From assembly GCA_036987155.1 (NCBI GenBank), contig BTXY01000004.1, positions 1 through 63,380 of the forward strand: a DNA stretch of 63,380 nucleotides. Direction: 5' to 3'. Source of the stretch: Microsyncoccus archaeolyticus. GTDB taxonomy: Bacteria; Patescibacteriota; Minisyncoccia; Minisyncoccales; Minisyncoccaceae. Numbering within the stretch: the stretch's first letter is position 1; each line of letters starts with the position of its first letter. The notes under the pieces were generated by a model that worked only from the letters and a program-made list of their open reading frames with translations, was not told the DNA's origin and made no database searches. The position numbers were made by a program, and so were the translations under genes. Shown piece by piece: positions 7,121 through 13,899 of the stretch.

Positions 7121-8341
7121 TTAGCAACTTATTTCTTCTTTAACTATTTTCCTGTCATCCCAAGGAATCTTTTTTCCATTAGCCACACATATCCACGGCT
7201 CGCATCCTTTGCCAGTAATTATTACCACATCTCCTTCTTTAGCAAAAGACAAGGCTTTTTTAATCGCCTCTCTTCTATCTAAAATTTTCATTGCCTTAGG
7301 AGATCCCTCTGAAACTTGATTAATAATATCTTCTGGTTTTTCATCATAAGGGTCTTCGTTAGTAATAATAACCACATCGCCATATTTTTCAGCAATACTT
7401 CCTAGCACCGGCCTTTTCCACTTGTCTCTTCCTCCTCCACAAGCTCCTAAAACACAAATTAATTTTCCTTTTTCGGGTTTTAAAAATTTATATACCTTTT
7501 CTAGAGCATTTGGAGTAAAAGCATAGTCAACGAAAACCTTAAAAGGACTGGAGATTACTTCTTCCATTCTTCCTGGCACTTGTTCTACCTTCTTAACTCC
7601 CAAGCTACATTTTTCTAAGCTTATATCTTCTGACAAGCCAACTGCAATCCCTGCAAGGATATTGTAAACATTAAAATCAAATAATAATTTAGATTCAAAA
7701 TTAACTCCCTTGACTTTAAATTTGGTTCCTTCGTAGGTTGCTCTAACTTCTTCTGCTCTTATGTCTGCCTCTTTATTTTCAATTCCATAAGTAATTATCT
7801 TTTTTGCCTTAAAAGAAAGAAAATAGTCTTTATGATCATCGTCTATATTTACAATGTGAGTATCTTTAACCATTTCAAACAGTTCTCCCTTTGCTTTCTT
7901 GTAATTATCAAAACCTTTATGAGCTTCTATGTGCTCTGGATTTAAATTAGTTATAAGCGCTGTTTTAAAATCAATAAACCTGTGCCTATGTTGTTTAATG
8001 CCTTCTGAGGTTACTTCAATTATTGCATAATCGCATTTTTCGTTAACTGCTTTTCTTAAAAAATTTTGCAAAACAAACCTTCCCGGCATTGTCATTTTTA
8101 ATTTGTTTTCTTTAATTTTTTCTCCTATTTTAAAAAATATAGAAGTAGAAGCTGCTACTTTATACCCAGCTTCTTCTAAAATCTTAATAACAATACTTAC
8201 AGTTGTTGATTTTCCATTAGTTCCAGTAATTCCAATCACCTTTATTTCTCTAGAAGGAAAACCATTTAAAAAAGCTCCTAAAAAAGAGACAAAAAAATGA
8301 TAATAGTCTTTAATAAATTCTGGTATTATTTTTTTAATCAT
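7121..8341 (-). CDS. Mur ligase family protein, MurE-like, lacking the N-terminal domain
   Basis: ATP-dependent amide ligase of the MurC/D/E/F family, closest in motif to UDP-MurNAc-tripeptide synthetase. The ATP loop GTNGKST is at residues 40-46, followed by central-domain motifs (EVTSEG, NLNPEHIEAH) and the C-terminal GKGCEPW and PWDDR, which match MurE GKGHE and FDDRE. At 406 residues it lacks the N-terminal UDP-binding domain of about 80-90 residues found in true MurE. The DNPR motif that selects meso-diaminopimelate reads NEDPYDE here, so a different amino acid, or a different substrate altogether, is likely. Its start overlaps the ruvA stop by 4 bases. Confidence 0.85.
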   Translation of the reverse strand: MIKKIIPEFIKDYYHFFVSFLGAFLNGFPSREIKVIGITGTNGKSTTVSIVIKILEEAGYKVAASTSIFFKIGEKIKENKLKMTMPGRFVLQNFLRKAVNEKCDYAIIEVTSEGIKQHRHRFIDFKTALITNLNPEHIEAHKGFDNYKKAKGELFEMVKDTHIVNIDDDHKDYFLSFKAKKIITYGIENKEADIRAEEVRATYEGTKFKVKGVNFESKLLFDFNVYNILAGIAVGLSEDISLEKCSLGVKKVEQVPGRMEEVISSPFKVFVDYAFTPNALEKVYKFLKPEKGKLICVLGACGGGRDKWKRPVLGSIAEKYGDVVIITNEDPYDEKPEDIINQVSEGSPKAMKILDRREAIKKALSFAKEGDVVIITGKGCEPWICVANGKKIPWDDRKIVKEEISC

Positions 8342-8880
8342 TTTCCTAAAAACCTTAGAGCCTGCTTTATCCTTTCCTCAGGATCATTAATTTCTTCTGG
8401 AATATTAACTATGGCTTCATTTATTTCTTCTTTTGAAAATCCTAAAGAAGACAATGCTTTATAAACTTCATCTTTTTTCACTGGTTTTTTAATTTCTCTA
8501 ATTTTTCCTGAAATTTCTAAAAGTATTTTTTGAAGTTTTTTCTCGCCAATTCCTTTGACTGGAATCTCTCCTTTTTCTAACAGTTCTTTCAATTTATCTA
8601 TTGATCCAAGAGATGATAAAATTACTGCTGTTTTTGGCCCAACCCCAGGTACGTTTTTCAAAATTTTAAAAAGCTCTAATTCCTCTAAAGACAAAAAACC
8701 ATAGAGTTCGATGTTTTTCTCTCCCATAAAAAGAAAGGTATAAAAATTTCTTTCTTCTCCTAGTTTTATTCTTTCTAAATTAGTTTTAGACAAAAACAAC
8801 TCAAAACCCATGCCCTGTCTTTCAATTACTATTGACTTATCGTCTTTTAAGGCTATTTTGCCTGATATAAAGCTTATCAT
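8338..8880 (-). CDS. ruvA: Holliday junction helicase subunit RuvA
   Basis: RuvA binds four-way DNA junctions and loads the RuvB motor for branch migration. The N-terminal OB-fold begins MISFISGKIALKDDKSIVIE. Two helix-hairpin-helix motifs are visible: FKILKNVPGVGPKTAVIL and LEKGEIPVKGIGEKKLQKI. The C-terminal domain III, which contacts RuvB, is present (YKALSSLGFSKEEINEAI). Length is 180 residues, slightly below the usual 190-205. RuvB and RuvC are encoded in the same window at 16493 and 18805, but not in one operon. It overlaps the MurE-like gene by 4 bases. Confidence 0.96.
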   Translation of the reverse strand: MISFISGKIALKDDKSIVIERQGMGFELFLSKTNLERIKLGEERNFYTFLFMGEKNIELYGFLSLEELELFKILKNVPGVGPKTAVILSSLGSIDKLKELLEKGEIPVKGIGEKKLQKILLEISGKIREIKKPVKKDEVYKALSSLGFSKEEINEAIVNIPEEINDPEERIKQALRFLGK

Positions 8881-8887
8881 TGTTTTT

Positions 8888-8896
8888 AATATATCA
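8888..8896 (-). promoter_or_regulatory. Extended -10 promoter of ruvA
   Basis: On the minus strand TGATATATT provides an extended -10 (TG, one base, TATATT). Only 7 bases separate the box from the ruvA ATG at 8880, which predicts a leaderless or nearly leaderless mRNA. No good -35 box is seen. Confidence 0.5.
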
Positions 8897-8920
8897 CCAT
8901 TTATTAATTCAGAAAAGGGC

Positions 8921-8955
8921 TTGCATAATTTAAATATTTAGTGTATATAATACAC
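8921..8955 (+). promoter_or_regulatory. Promoter of rpsT with palindrome over the -10 box
   Basis: A perfect TATAAT (8946-8951) ends 6 bases before the ATG at 8958, so the transcript should begin at or one base from the start codon. A possible -35 is TTGCAT (8921-8926), with a long 19-base spacer. GTGTAT and ATACAC (8941-8955) form a palindrome centred on the -10 box. Confidence 0.7.
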
Positions 8956-8957
8956 AT

Positions 8958-9209
8958 ATGCCAATTAAAAAATCCGCAAAAAAACAACTTAGACAAAGTT
9001 TTAAAAGAAAGAAAAGAAACGATTCAAGGAAAAAAGACATGAAAGAGCTTTTAAAAGAAGTTAATGTTTTAATTAAAGAAGGGAAAAAAGAAGATGTAGC
9101 TAAAATGCTTCCTAAAATATATAAAGCAATAGACAAAGCTGTTAAAACGGGTGTTTTGAAAAAAAATACAGGAAGTAGAAAAAAAGCAAATATTGCTAAA
9201 AAAGTTTAA
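8958..9209 (+). CDS. rpsT: Ribosomal protein S20
   Basis: Small-subunit protein that binds 16S rRNA early in assembly. The sequence begins MPIKKSAKKQLRQSFKRKKRN, with the strongly basic N-terminus and three-helix pattern of S20, and includes AIDKAVKTGVLKKNTGSRKKA, matching the conserved 'D-K-A-x-x-K-G-x-I-H-x-N-x-A-x-R-x-K-S' segment. Length is 83 residues, normal. It is a monocistronic plus-strand gene between two minus-strand genes. The ATG directly follows the -10 box, so translation is probably leaderless. The last 14 bases overlap the end of holA, which converges from the other side. Confidence 0.95.
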   Translation: MPIKKSAKKQLRQSFKRKKRNDSRKKDMKELLKEVNVLIKEGKKEDVAKMLPKIYKAIDKAVKTGVLKKNTGSRKKANIAKKV

Positions 9210-10092
9210 ACACTAAAAGATCAAGAGCAAATTCAGGGTTAACGCGCCCTGTTTTTATGTCCGCATCTAAAAAAGCTACTTTCTCGTACATATTTATTAA
9301 TTCTTCCATAGAAAAATTATTAGCTTGAGATAAAGATTTATTTAAGACAAAGGGATTCATTGCTACCTTTTTAGAACTTTTAACGCTAATAATGTTCCTT
9401 AATTGATAAGCAATCATTGTTAAAAGATAAGGCACAGAATCTCCATTCTCAATATGCCTCTTCAATAGTTTCACTGCTCTCTTTTTTTCTTTTTTCGCAA
9501 TTGCATCTATTGTTTCAAAAATATTATTATCGTAAACAGGAGAAACCAGCAACTCTATATCTTCTTTTGATATTTTATTTTTAGAATAATTAATTAATTT
9601 TTCAATTTCTTTTGATATTTTCCAAAGATCGTTTGAACAATAATCTATTAATAAAGATAAAGCATCGTCGTTTATTTCTTTTTGCTCTAATTTCTTTTTA
9701 ATAAACCGTTTAACTTGATCTACTCTTAAAGGTTTAAATTCTTCTGTTTTAGCTTTTTTCTTTAAAAAGGTAGTTAACTTTTCTTTTTGTGATACACTTC
9801 CCGATTCATAAATTATTAAAATATTCGATGAATCAAATAATGCTTCTCCTCTGTCAAGAAAATCTTCTTTAAATTTTGAAGCAGAAAAAACATTAGACAA
9901 AACAACAAGTTTTTTCTCTTTAAACATGGATATGCTCAATAGTTCACTTTTCAAATCATCTAAAATTATTTCTTTAGCATCTAAAAATCTTAAATTAAAA
10001 CCACTAGTATTTTTCTTTTTATACTCTTCTATTATCTCTATCAATTTTTCTTTTAATCTGTATGTATCTTCTCCAAAAAGAAATATGACCAT
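9196..10092 (-). CDS. holA: DNA polymerase III delta subunit (clamp loader)
   Basis: The delta subunit opens the beta clamp within the clamp-loader complex. The start MVIFLFGEDTYRLKEKLIEI fits the conserved FxxGxDxYLxxE pattern, and later segments (LSISMFKEKKLVVL; LLTMIAYQLRNIISVK) match the delta AAA-like fold and C-terminal collar domain. There is no Walker A loop, as expected for delta. I start at the ATG at 10092, which forms a TAATG overlap with the mutM stop; a TTG 12 bases upstream is less likely. Length is 298 residues against about 330 typical. It converges with rpsT. Confidence 0.88.
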   Translation of the reverse strand: MVIFLFGEDTYRLKEKLIEIIEEYKKKNTSGFNLRFLDAKEIILDDLKSELLSISMFKEKKLVVLSNVFSASKFKEDFLDRGEALFDSSNILIIYESGSVSQKEKLTTFLKKKAKTEEFKPLRVDQVKRFIKKKLEQKEINDDALSLLIDYCSNDLWKISKEIEKLINYSKNKISKEDIELLVSPVYDNNIFETIDAIAKKEKKRAVKLLKRHIENGDSVPYLLTMIAYQLRNIISVKSSKKVAMNPFVLNKSLSQANNFSMEELINMYEKVAFLDADIKTGRVNPEFALDLLVFKLF

Positions 10093-10949
10093 TATTTTTG
10101 ACAATTAGGACAGAAGAAAGAACTTCTGCCTCCTTGTTTTATTCTTCTTATCGTGCCTCCGCACTTACACTTTTCTCCCTCTTTTCCATAAACCCTTATT
10201 ATTTTATGATAACCACCTTTTTCTCCTGAAATTGTTCTAAAGTCTGAAAAGCTATCTCCTTTTAATTTTATGGATTCGTTTAATATTCTTTTCATTGCTG
10301 AATATATTTTTTCAATTTCTTCTTCTTTTAAGGATTCTAATCTTCTTTTAGGGCTAATTTTTGCTTCCCATAAAATATCGTTAGCATAAATATTACCAAT
10401 TCCAACAATAAAATTCTGATTCATTAAAACTTGCTTGATAACTCCTTTTTTATTTAAAAATAATTCTTTGAATTCTTTAAAATTAATTTCTAAAGGCTCT
10501 GGGCCAAGAACACTTAACTCTTTCTCTATCTCTTCCGTTTCTTTTAATTCAATTTTAGCAAATTTCCTTAAATCAGACAAAGCCATCTGAATGCCTTTAT
10601 CAAAAAAGAAAACTACTCTTATGGATTGATTTATTGGATCATTAAGCTTTGCTCCTTTTTCTAAAGAAATATATTTATTGTCCTTTTTCCCCCACTTTCC
10701 TATAAGTAAATGGCCTGTTATTTTTTGGTGAATCAATAATGTTAAACCTTCAGACAAATCAAATAAAATATTTTTCCCTCTTCTTCTAATGTTTTTAATT
10801 TTCTTGCCTTTTATCTTTTTTACAAAATTATTAAAAGCAATACCTTTAAATAATTTTTTAGAATCAGTCCAGATATTAAGAAAAGTTCTTTTAAGAACTT
10901 TTTTCTCTAAACCCCTAACAATTGTTTCCACTTCTGGAAGTTCGGGCAT
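10092..10949 (-). CDS. mutM: Formamidopyrimidine-DNA glycosylase
   Basis: Removes oxidised purines such as 8-oxoguanine and nicks the abasic site. After loss of Met, the catalytic proline and glutamate are in place (MPELPEVETIVRGLEKKV). The conserved lysine is in LIHQKITGHLL; the helix-two-turn-helix has VGIGNIYANDILWEA. The C-terminal zinc finger is CKCGG...CPNC: the first pair has one residue between the cysteines rather than the usual two, which may alter metal geometry. Length is 285 residues, normal. It is 1 base from the response regulator gene and is followed by holA in a TAATG overlap. Confidence 0.95.
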   Translation of the reverse strand: MPELPEVETIVRGLEKKVLKRTFLNIWTDSKKLFKGIAFNNFVKKIKGKKIKNIRRRGKNILFDLSEGLTLLIHQKITGHLLIGKWGKKDNKYISLEKGAKLNDPINQSIRVVFFFDKGIQMALSDLRKFAKIELKETEEIEKELSVLGPEPLEINFKEFKELFLNKKGVIKQVLMNQNFIVGIGNIYANDILWEAKISPKRRLESLKEEEIEKIYSAMKRILNESIKLKGDSFSDFRTISGEKGGYHKIIRVYGKEGEKCKCGGTIRRIKQGGRSSFFCPNCQK

Positions 10950-10950
10950 T

Positions 10951-11316
10951 TTAGTTTAAAAACATTTGTATTTTATTAACAATTTCCTGAGGAGTAAAAT
11001 GTGCTTTTACTAAAAAATCTTTTGCTCCCAGCCTTAATCCTTTTTCAATGTCTTCACTTTGACCTAAATTGGAAAGTATTATTATTGGGACTTCATTAAT
11101 AGCTGGGTCTTTTTTGGCTTTCTCTAAAACTTCAAATCCATTAATTCCAGGAAGTATTAAATCTAATAAAACAATATCTGGCATTTCGCTTTTAATTTTT
11201 TCTAACCCCTCTTCTCCATCAACAGCTAAAACTGCATTGTATCCCAAACTAGAAAGCTTTTTCCCCAAAAGTTCTCTTAAAAATTTATCATCTTCTATAA
11301 TCAGTATCTTCTTCAT
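10951..11316 (-). CDS. CheY-like response regulator, receiver domain only
   Basis: A 121-residue stand-alone receiver domain. Conserved residues are the acidic pair E8-D9-D10, the phosphorylation site D52 (VLLDLILPG), S82 and K104 (FLVKAHFTP). There is no output domain, so it must act by protein contact, as CheY or Spo0F do, not by binding DNA. It lies just downstream of a histidine kinase gene (11351-12496) on the same strand, but has its own promoter, so the two probably form a pair that can be expressed separately. What it controls is unknown. Confidence 0.92.
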   Translation of the reverse strand: MKKILIIEDDKFLRELLGKKLSSLGYNAVLAVDGEEGLEKIKSEMPDIVLLDLILPGINGFEVLEKAKKDPAINEVPIIILSNLGQSEDIEKGLRLGAKDFLVKAHFTPQEIVNKIQMFLN

Positions 11317-11324
11317 ATTGTATA

Positions 11325-11353
11325 ATTGTATATCAAATTAGAATTATTGTCTA
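11325..11353 (-). promoter_or_regulatory. Promoter of the response regulator gene
   Basis: TAGACA (11348-11353) and TACAAT (11325-11330) are spaced by 17 bases on the minus strand. The -10 box ends 8 bases before the ATG at 11316, predicting a leader of only one or two bases. It overlaps the very end of the upstream kinase gene. Confidence 0.6.
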
Positions 11354-12496
11354 TACTTTATAGGGTAAAGAAAAATAGAAAATTGTTCCTTTTCCCTCGT
11401 CAGAATCAAACCAAATTTTCCCTTTGTGGGACTCTATAATATTCTTTGTAGTATAAAGACCCAAACCAGATCCTTCGGTTTCCATTCTTATTACATTATC
11501 TCCTCTAAAAAATTTACTAAAAATTCTTTGATGTTGATCTTTAGGAATTCCTACGCCATTATCCTTTATTTTAAAAATAATGCTATCGTCTTTTTCCTCT
11601 AAGGAGATAATAATTTCTCCTTTTTCTGGAACAGTATATTTTAATGCATTATCTAAAAGATTATATATCGCCAAGCTCATCTTTTCTTCATCAATAATTA
11701 CTGGCGGAAGAAGTTTTTTAAGTTTCTCAAATTTAACATTAATTTTTTTCATTTTAATTGTTTCTTCAAGCTCTTGAATAACATTAACAATCACCCCTTC
11801 TAACTGCATTTTTTCGGGCTTATACAAAAACCTTCCCTCTTCTATTCTTGTCACATTAAGAAGGTCATTTATCAGCCCTATCATTCTTTCGTTACTAAAA
11901 TAGGTTTTTTCAAGAAGATCTTTTTGCTCTGGATTAATCTTGCCAACATCTCCATCTAAAATCATTTTTAAAGACCACTTAATTGCTGATAAAGGAGTTC
12001 TTAATTGATGGGCAGCAATAGAAACAAATTCTGTTTTCATTTTTTCTACCAACCTGTCTCTTGAAACGTCGTGAAGAACAATTAAAGTCACTTTTTTTTC
12101 TCCAAAATCAAAAAATGAAGAGGTTACCTCTAAAAGCAAATTTGTATCTATTTCGACTTCCTTTCTATAAATCTCTTTTTTCTTTTTTAGAATACTTGTC
12201 AAGGGTTTTAAATTTAATTCTTTTGAGGTGATTTTGAAAATATTTTTTCCTAAAATGTTTTTTTTGTCTTGCTTTAAAAGCGTTTCAATTGAAGGGCTCA
12301 TTAATTCAATAACATTGTCGCTATTTAACACTAATAGCCCATCACTAAAATTATTAATTATTGCTAATGTCTTGTTTTTTTCTTCTATTGCCTGGTTTTT
12401 AGACTCTTCTGTATCTTCTAAAATATTTAAAAGGGCAGACCGAATTTTCCTTAATTCTTCTTCTCTTTTCTCAATTTCTTGATTAAAGTTTTCCAT
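11351..12496 (-). CDS. Cytoplasmic PAS sensor histidine kinase
   Basis: A 381-residue kinase with an N-terminal coiled coil (residues 1-45), a PAS-like domain (about 45-145), a HisKA dimerisation domain with the phospho-accepting H163 in AAHQLRTPLSAIKW, and an HATPase domain with N box (LLDNALKYT), G1 (DNGVGIP) and G2 (GSGLGLY) motifs. No membrane segment or signal peptide is seen, so the signal should be cytoplasmic or come through partner proteins. The response regulator gene follows directly. The signal and target are not visible from the sequence. Confidence 0.93.
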   Translation of the reverse strand: MENFNQEIEKREEELRKIRSALLNILEDTEESKNQAIEEKNKTLAIINNFSDGLLVLNSDNVIELMSPSIETLLKQDKKNILGKNIFKITSKELNLKPLTSILKKKKEIYRKEVEIDTNLLLEVTSSFFDFGEKKVTLIVLHDVSRDRLVEKMKTEFVSIAAHQLRTPLSAIKWSLKMILDGDVGKINPEQKDLLEKTYFSNERMIGLINDLLNVTRIEEGRFLYKPEKMQLEGVIVNVIQELEETIKMKKINVKFEKLKKLLPPVIIDEEKMSLAIYNLLDNALKYTVPEKGEIIISLEEKDDSIIFKIKDNGVGIPKDQHQRIFSKFFRGDNVIRMETEGSGLGLYTTKNIIESHKGKIWFDSDEGKGTIFYFSLPYKV

Positions 12497-12505
12497 AAAT
12501 ATATT

Positions 12506-13396
12506 TTACCATAATTTTAAATTTTCACCAGTATTAGGAATTCTTTTAATCAAACTTTTGAATCCAAACTCTTCAAGAAGTCTTTCTACTTTCTTTTGAT
12601 TATAATTTTTCCATTTATAATCATTTAAGCATAATTTAATATCCACATTGTTTCTTATTTCAGCCAAATCTTTACTTAAAAAAGCATTGTCTTTGTCTTC
12701 TAAAAGTTTCTTTCTTGTGTTTTCTGTAATTTCAATGCTGTTAATATTTTTATAAACATTTTCTATTGTTTTAAATTTAGTAATAAGATCTATTGCTGTT
12801 TTCTCGCCAATTCCCTTTACTCCTGGTATATTGTCAGACAAGTCGCCTCTTAAGGCTTTAAAATCAATTAATTCTTCTTTACTTAATCCAGAGTATTTCT
12901 TTTTAACCAATTCTTCATCGTAGATTAAAGCTTCTTTCACTCCTCTACTTAAAAAATATACTTTTGTATTTTTGTTTACTAATTGCAGCGTGTCTAAATC
13001 ACCAGAAACAATAATGTTATCAAATTCTGGGTGATTACTAACTATTGTTCCTAAAATATCATCTCCTTCGAATCCTGGCTTTTCGCAAATAGAAATATTA
13101 AAAGCTTTTAAAAATTCTTTTACTTTTGGAATCTGATCATACAGTTCTTGAGGCGCTTTTTTCCTTTTTGCTTTATATTCTTTATATGCTTTTTTTCTAA
13201 AAGTTGGCTCTGCTAGATCAAAACAAACACCTAAATATTCTGGATTAAAATCTTTAATAATTTTTAATAAAACAAGCAAAAACCCATAGACAGCATTAAC
13301 AACTTCCCCTTTCTTGTTTTTTAAAGGTGGAAGAGCGTGAAAAGCCCTGTGAATTACAGAGTTTCCATCAACGACTACAAATGTTTCTTTTGCCAT
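12506..13396 (-). CDS. Stand-alone 5'-3' exonuclease (DNA polymerase I N-terminal domain type)
   Basis: This is the flap/5'-3' exonuclease module normally fused to the N-terminus of DNA polymerase I, used to remove RNA primers and flaps. Motifs: VVVDGNSVIHRAFHALPPL at the N-terminus, FEGDDILGTI, VSGDLDTLQLV and the helix-hairpin-helix IPGVKGIGEKTAIDLI; the clustered acidic residues that bind two metal ions are present. The protein stops at 296 residues with no polymerase domain. It is homologous to stand-alone enzymes such as ExoIX/YpcP. A polymerase partner must lie elsewhere. It overlaps the tsaE end by 29 bases. Confidence 0.93.
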   Translation of the reverse strand: MAKETFVVVDGNSVIHRAFHALPPLKNKKGEVVNAVYGFLLVLLKIIKDFNPEYLGVCFDLAEPTFRKKAYKEYKAKRKKAPQELYDQIPKVKEFLKAFNISICEKPGFEGDDILGTIVSNHPEFDNIIVSGDLDTLQLVNKNTKVYFLSRGVKEALIYDEELVKKKYSGLSKEELIDFKALRGDLSDNIPGVKGIGEKTAIDLITKFKTIENVYKNINSIEITENTRKKLLEDKDNAFLSKDLAEIRNNVDIKLCLNDYKWKNYNQKKVERLLEEFGFKSLIKRIPNTGENLKLW

Positions 13397-13817
13397 AAGT
13401 TATCTTTCTTTTATTTTCTTTTAATATTTTAAATTTTATATCTATTGCATTTTTGGGCATTATCTTTTTTATTTTCTCTCCCCACTCAATGGCAACAATA
13501 TTTTTAGGATTATTTATTATTTGATCAAATCCTAAATCTTTCATTTCTTTTTCTTTGTCAATCCTATAACAATCAATGTGATAAAAATACCCATCTTTAA
13601 TTTTATACTTATTGAAAATAATAAAGGTAGGACTTAATATTTTTTTCCTTATTCCTAAACCTAATGCAAATCCTTGGATAAAAGTAGTCTTACCTGCTCC
13701 TAAATTTCCTTTTAAATTAAGCACTGTTGATTTATCTTTTCTGCAACCTAAAATATCCTTGCCTATTTTTTTACCAAGCTCCTTGGTTTCTAAAAAATTA
13801 TTGGAAATAATTTCCAT
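13368..13817 (-). CDS. tsaE: tRNA threonylcarbamoyladenosine biosynthesis ATPase TsaE
   Basis: TsaE is an ATPase that helps TsaB and TsaD make t6A at position 37 of ANN-decoding tRNAs. The Walker A loop lies in GNLGAGKTT (about residues 37-45); SPTFIIFNKY and IEWGEKI are the other conserved family motifs. Length is 149 residues, normal. The gene has its own promoter, divergent from the DHH-like gene, with an 8-base gap between the -10 box and ATG. TsaB, TsaC and TsaD are not in the window. Its end overlaps the downstream exonuclease gene. Confidence 0.95.
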   Translation of the reverse strand: MEIISNNFLETKELGKKIGKDILGCRKDKSTVLNLKGNLGAGKTTFIQGFALGLGIRKKILSPTFIIFNKYKIKDGYFYHIDCYRIDKEKEMKDLGFDQIINNPKNIVAIEWGEKIKKIMPKNAIDIKFKILKENKRKITYGKRNICSR

Positions 13818-13825
13818 TATTTTGA

Positions 13826-13854
13826 ATTATATCTAATTTAAAAGATAAAAACAA
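13826..13854 (-). promoter_or_regulatory. Promoter of tsaE
   Basis: TTGTTT (13849-13854), 17-base spacer, TATAAT (13826-13831) on the minus strand. The ATG at 13817 starts 9 bases beyond the -10 box, so the leader should be one or two bases at most. The -35 lies only 6 bases from the -35 of the divergent promoter at 13861. Confidence 0.7.
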
Positions 13855-13860
13855 CATTGA

Positions 13861-13898
13861 TTGACTTTTGCCTTAAAATACAGTAGTTTTAAGGCAAA
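13861..13898 (+). promoter_or_regulatory. Promoter with a 12-bp inverted-repeat operator
   Basis: TTGACT (13861-13866) and a weak TAGTTT (13884-13889), 17 bases apart, precede the ATG at 13900. A perfect 12-bp inverted repeat, TTTGCCTTAAAA (13867-13878) and TTTTAAGGCAAA (13887-13898), with an 8-base spacer, covers the spacer, the -10 box and the predicted start site. It is well placed for a dimeric repressor or for an mRNA hairpin at the start codon. Confidence 0.65.
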
Positions 13899-13899
13899 T

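Noticed and set aside
13861..13899. TTG-start extension of the DHH-like gene
   Set aside because: The TTG is the -35 box TTGACT, and the extra codons are made by the inverted repeat. The ATG at 13900 fits the family start.
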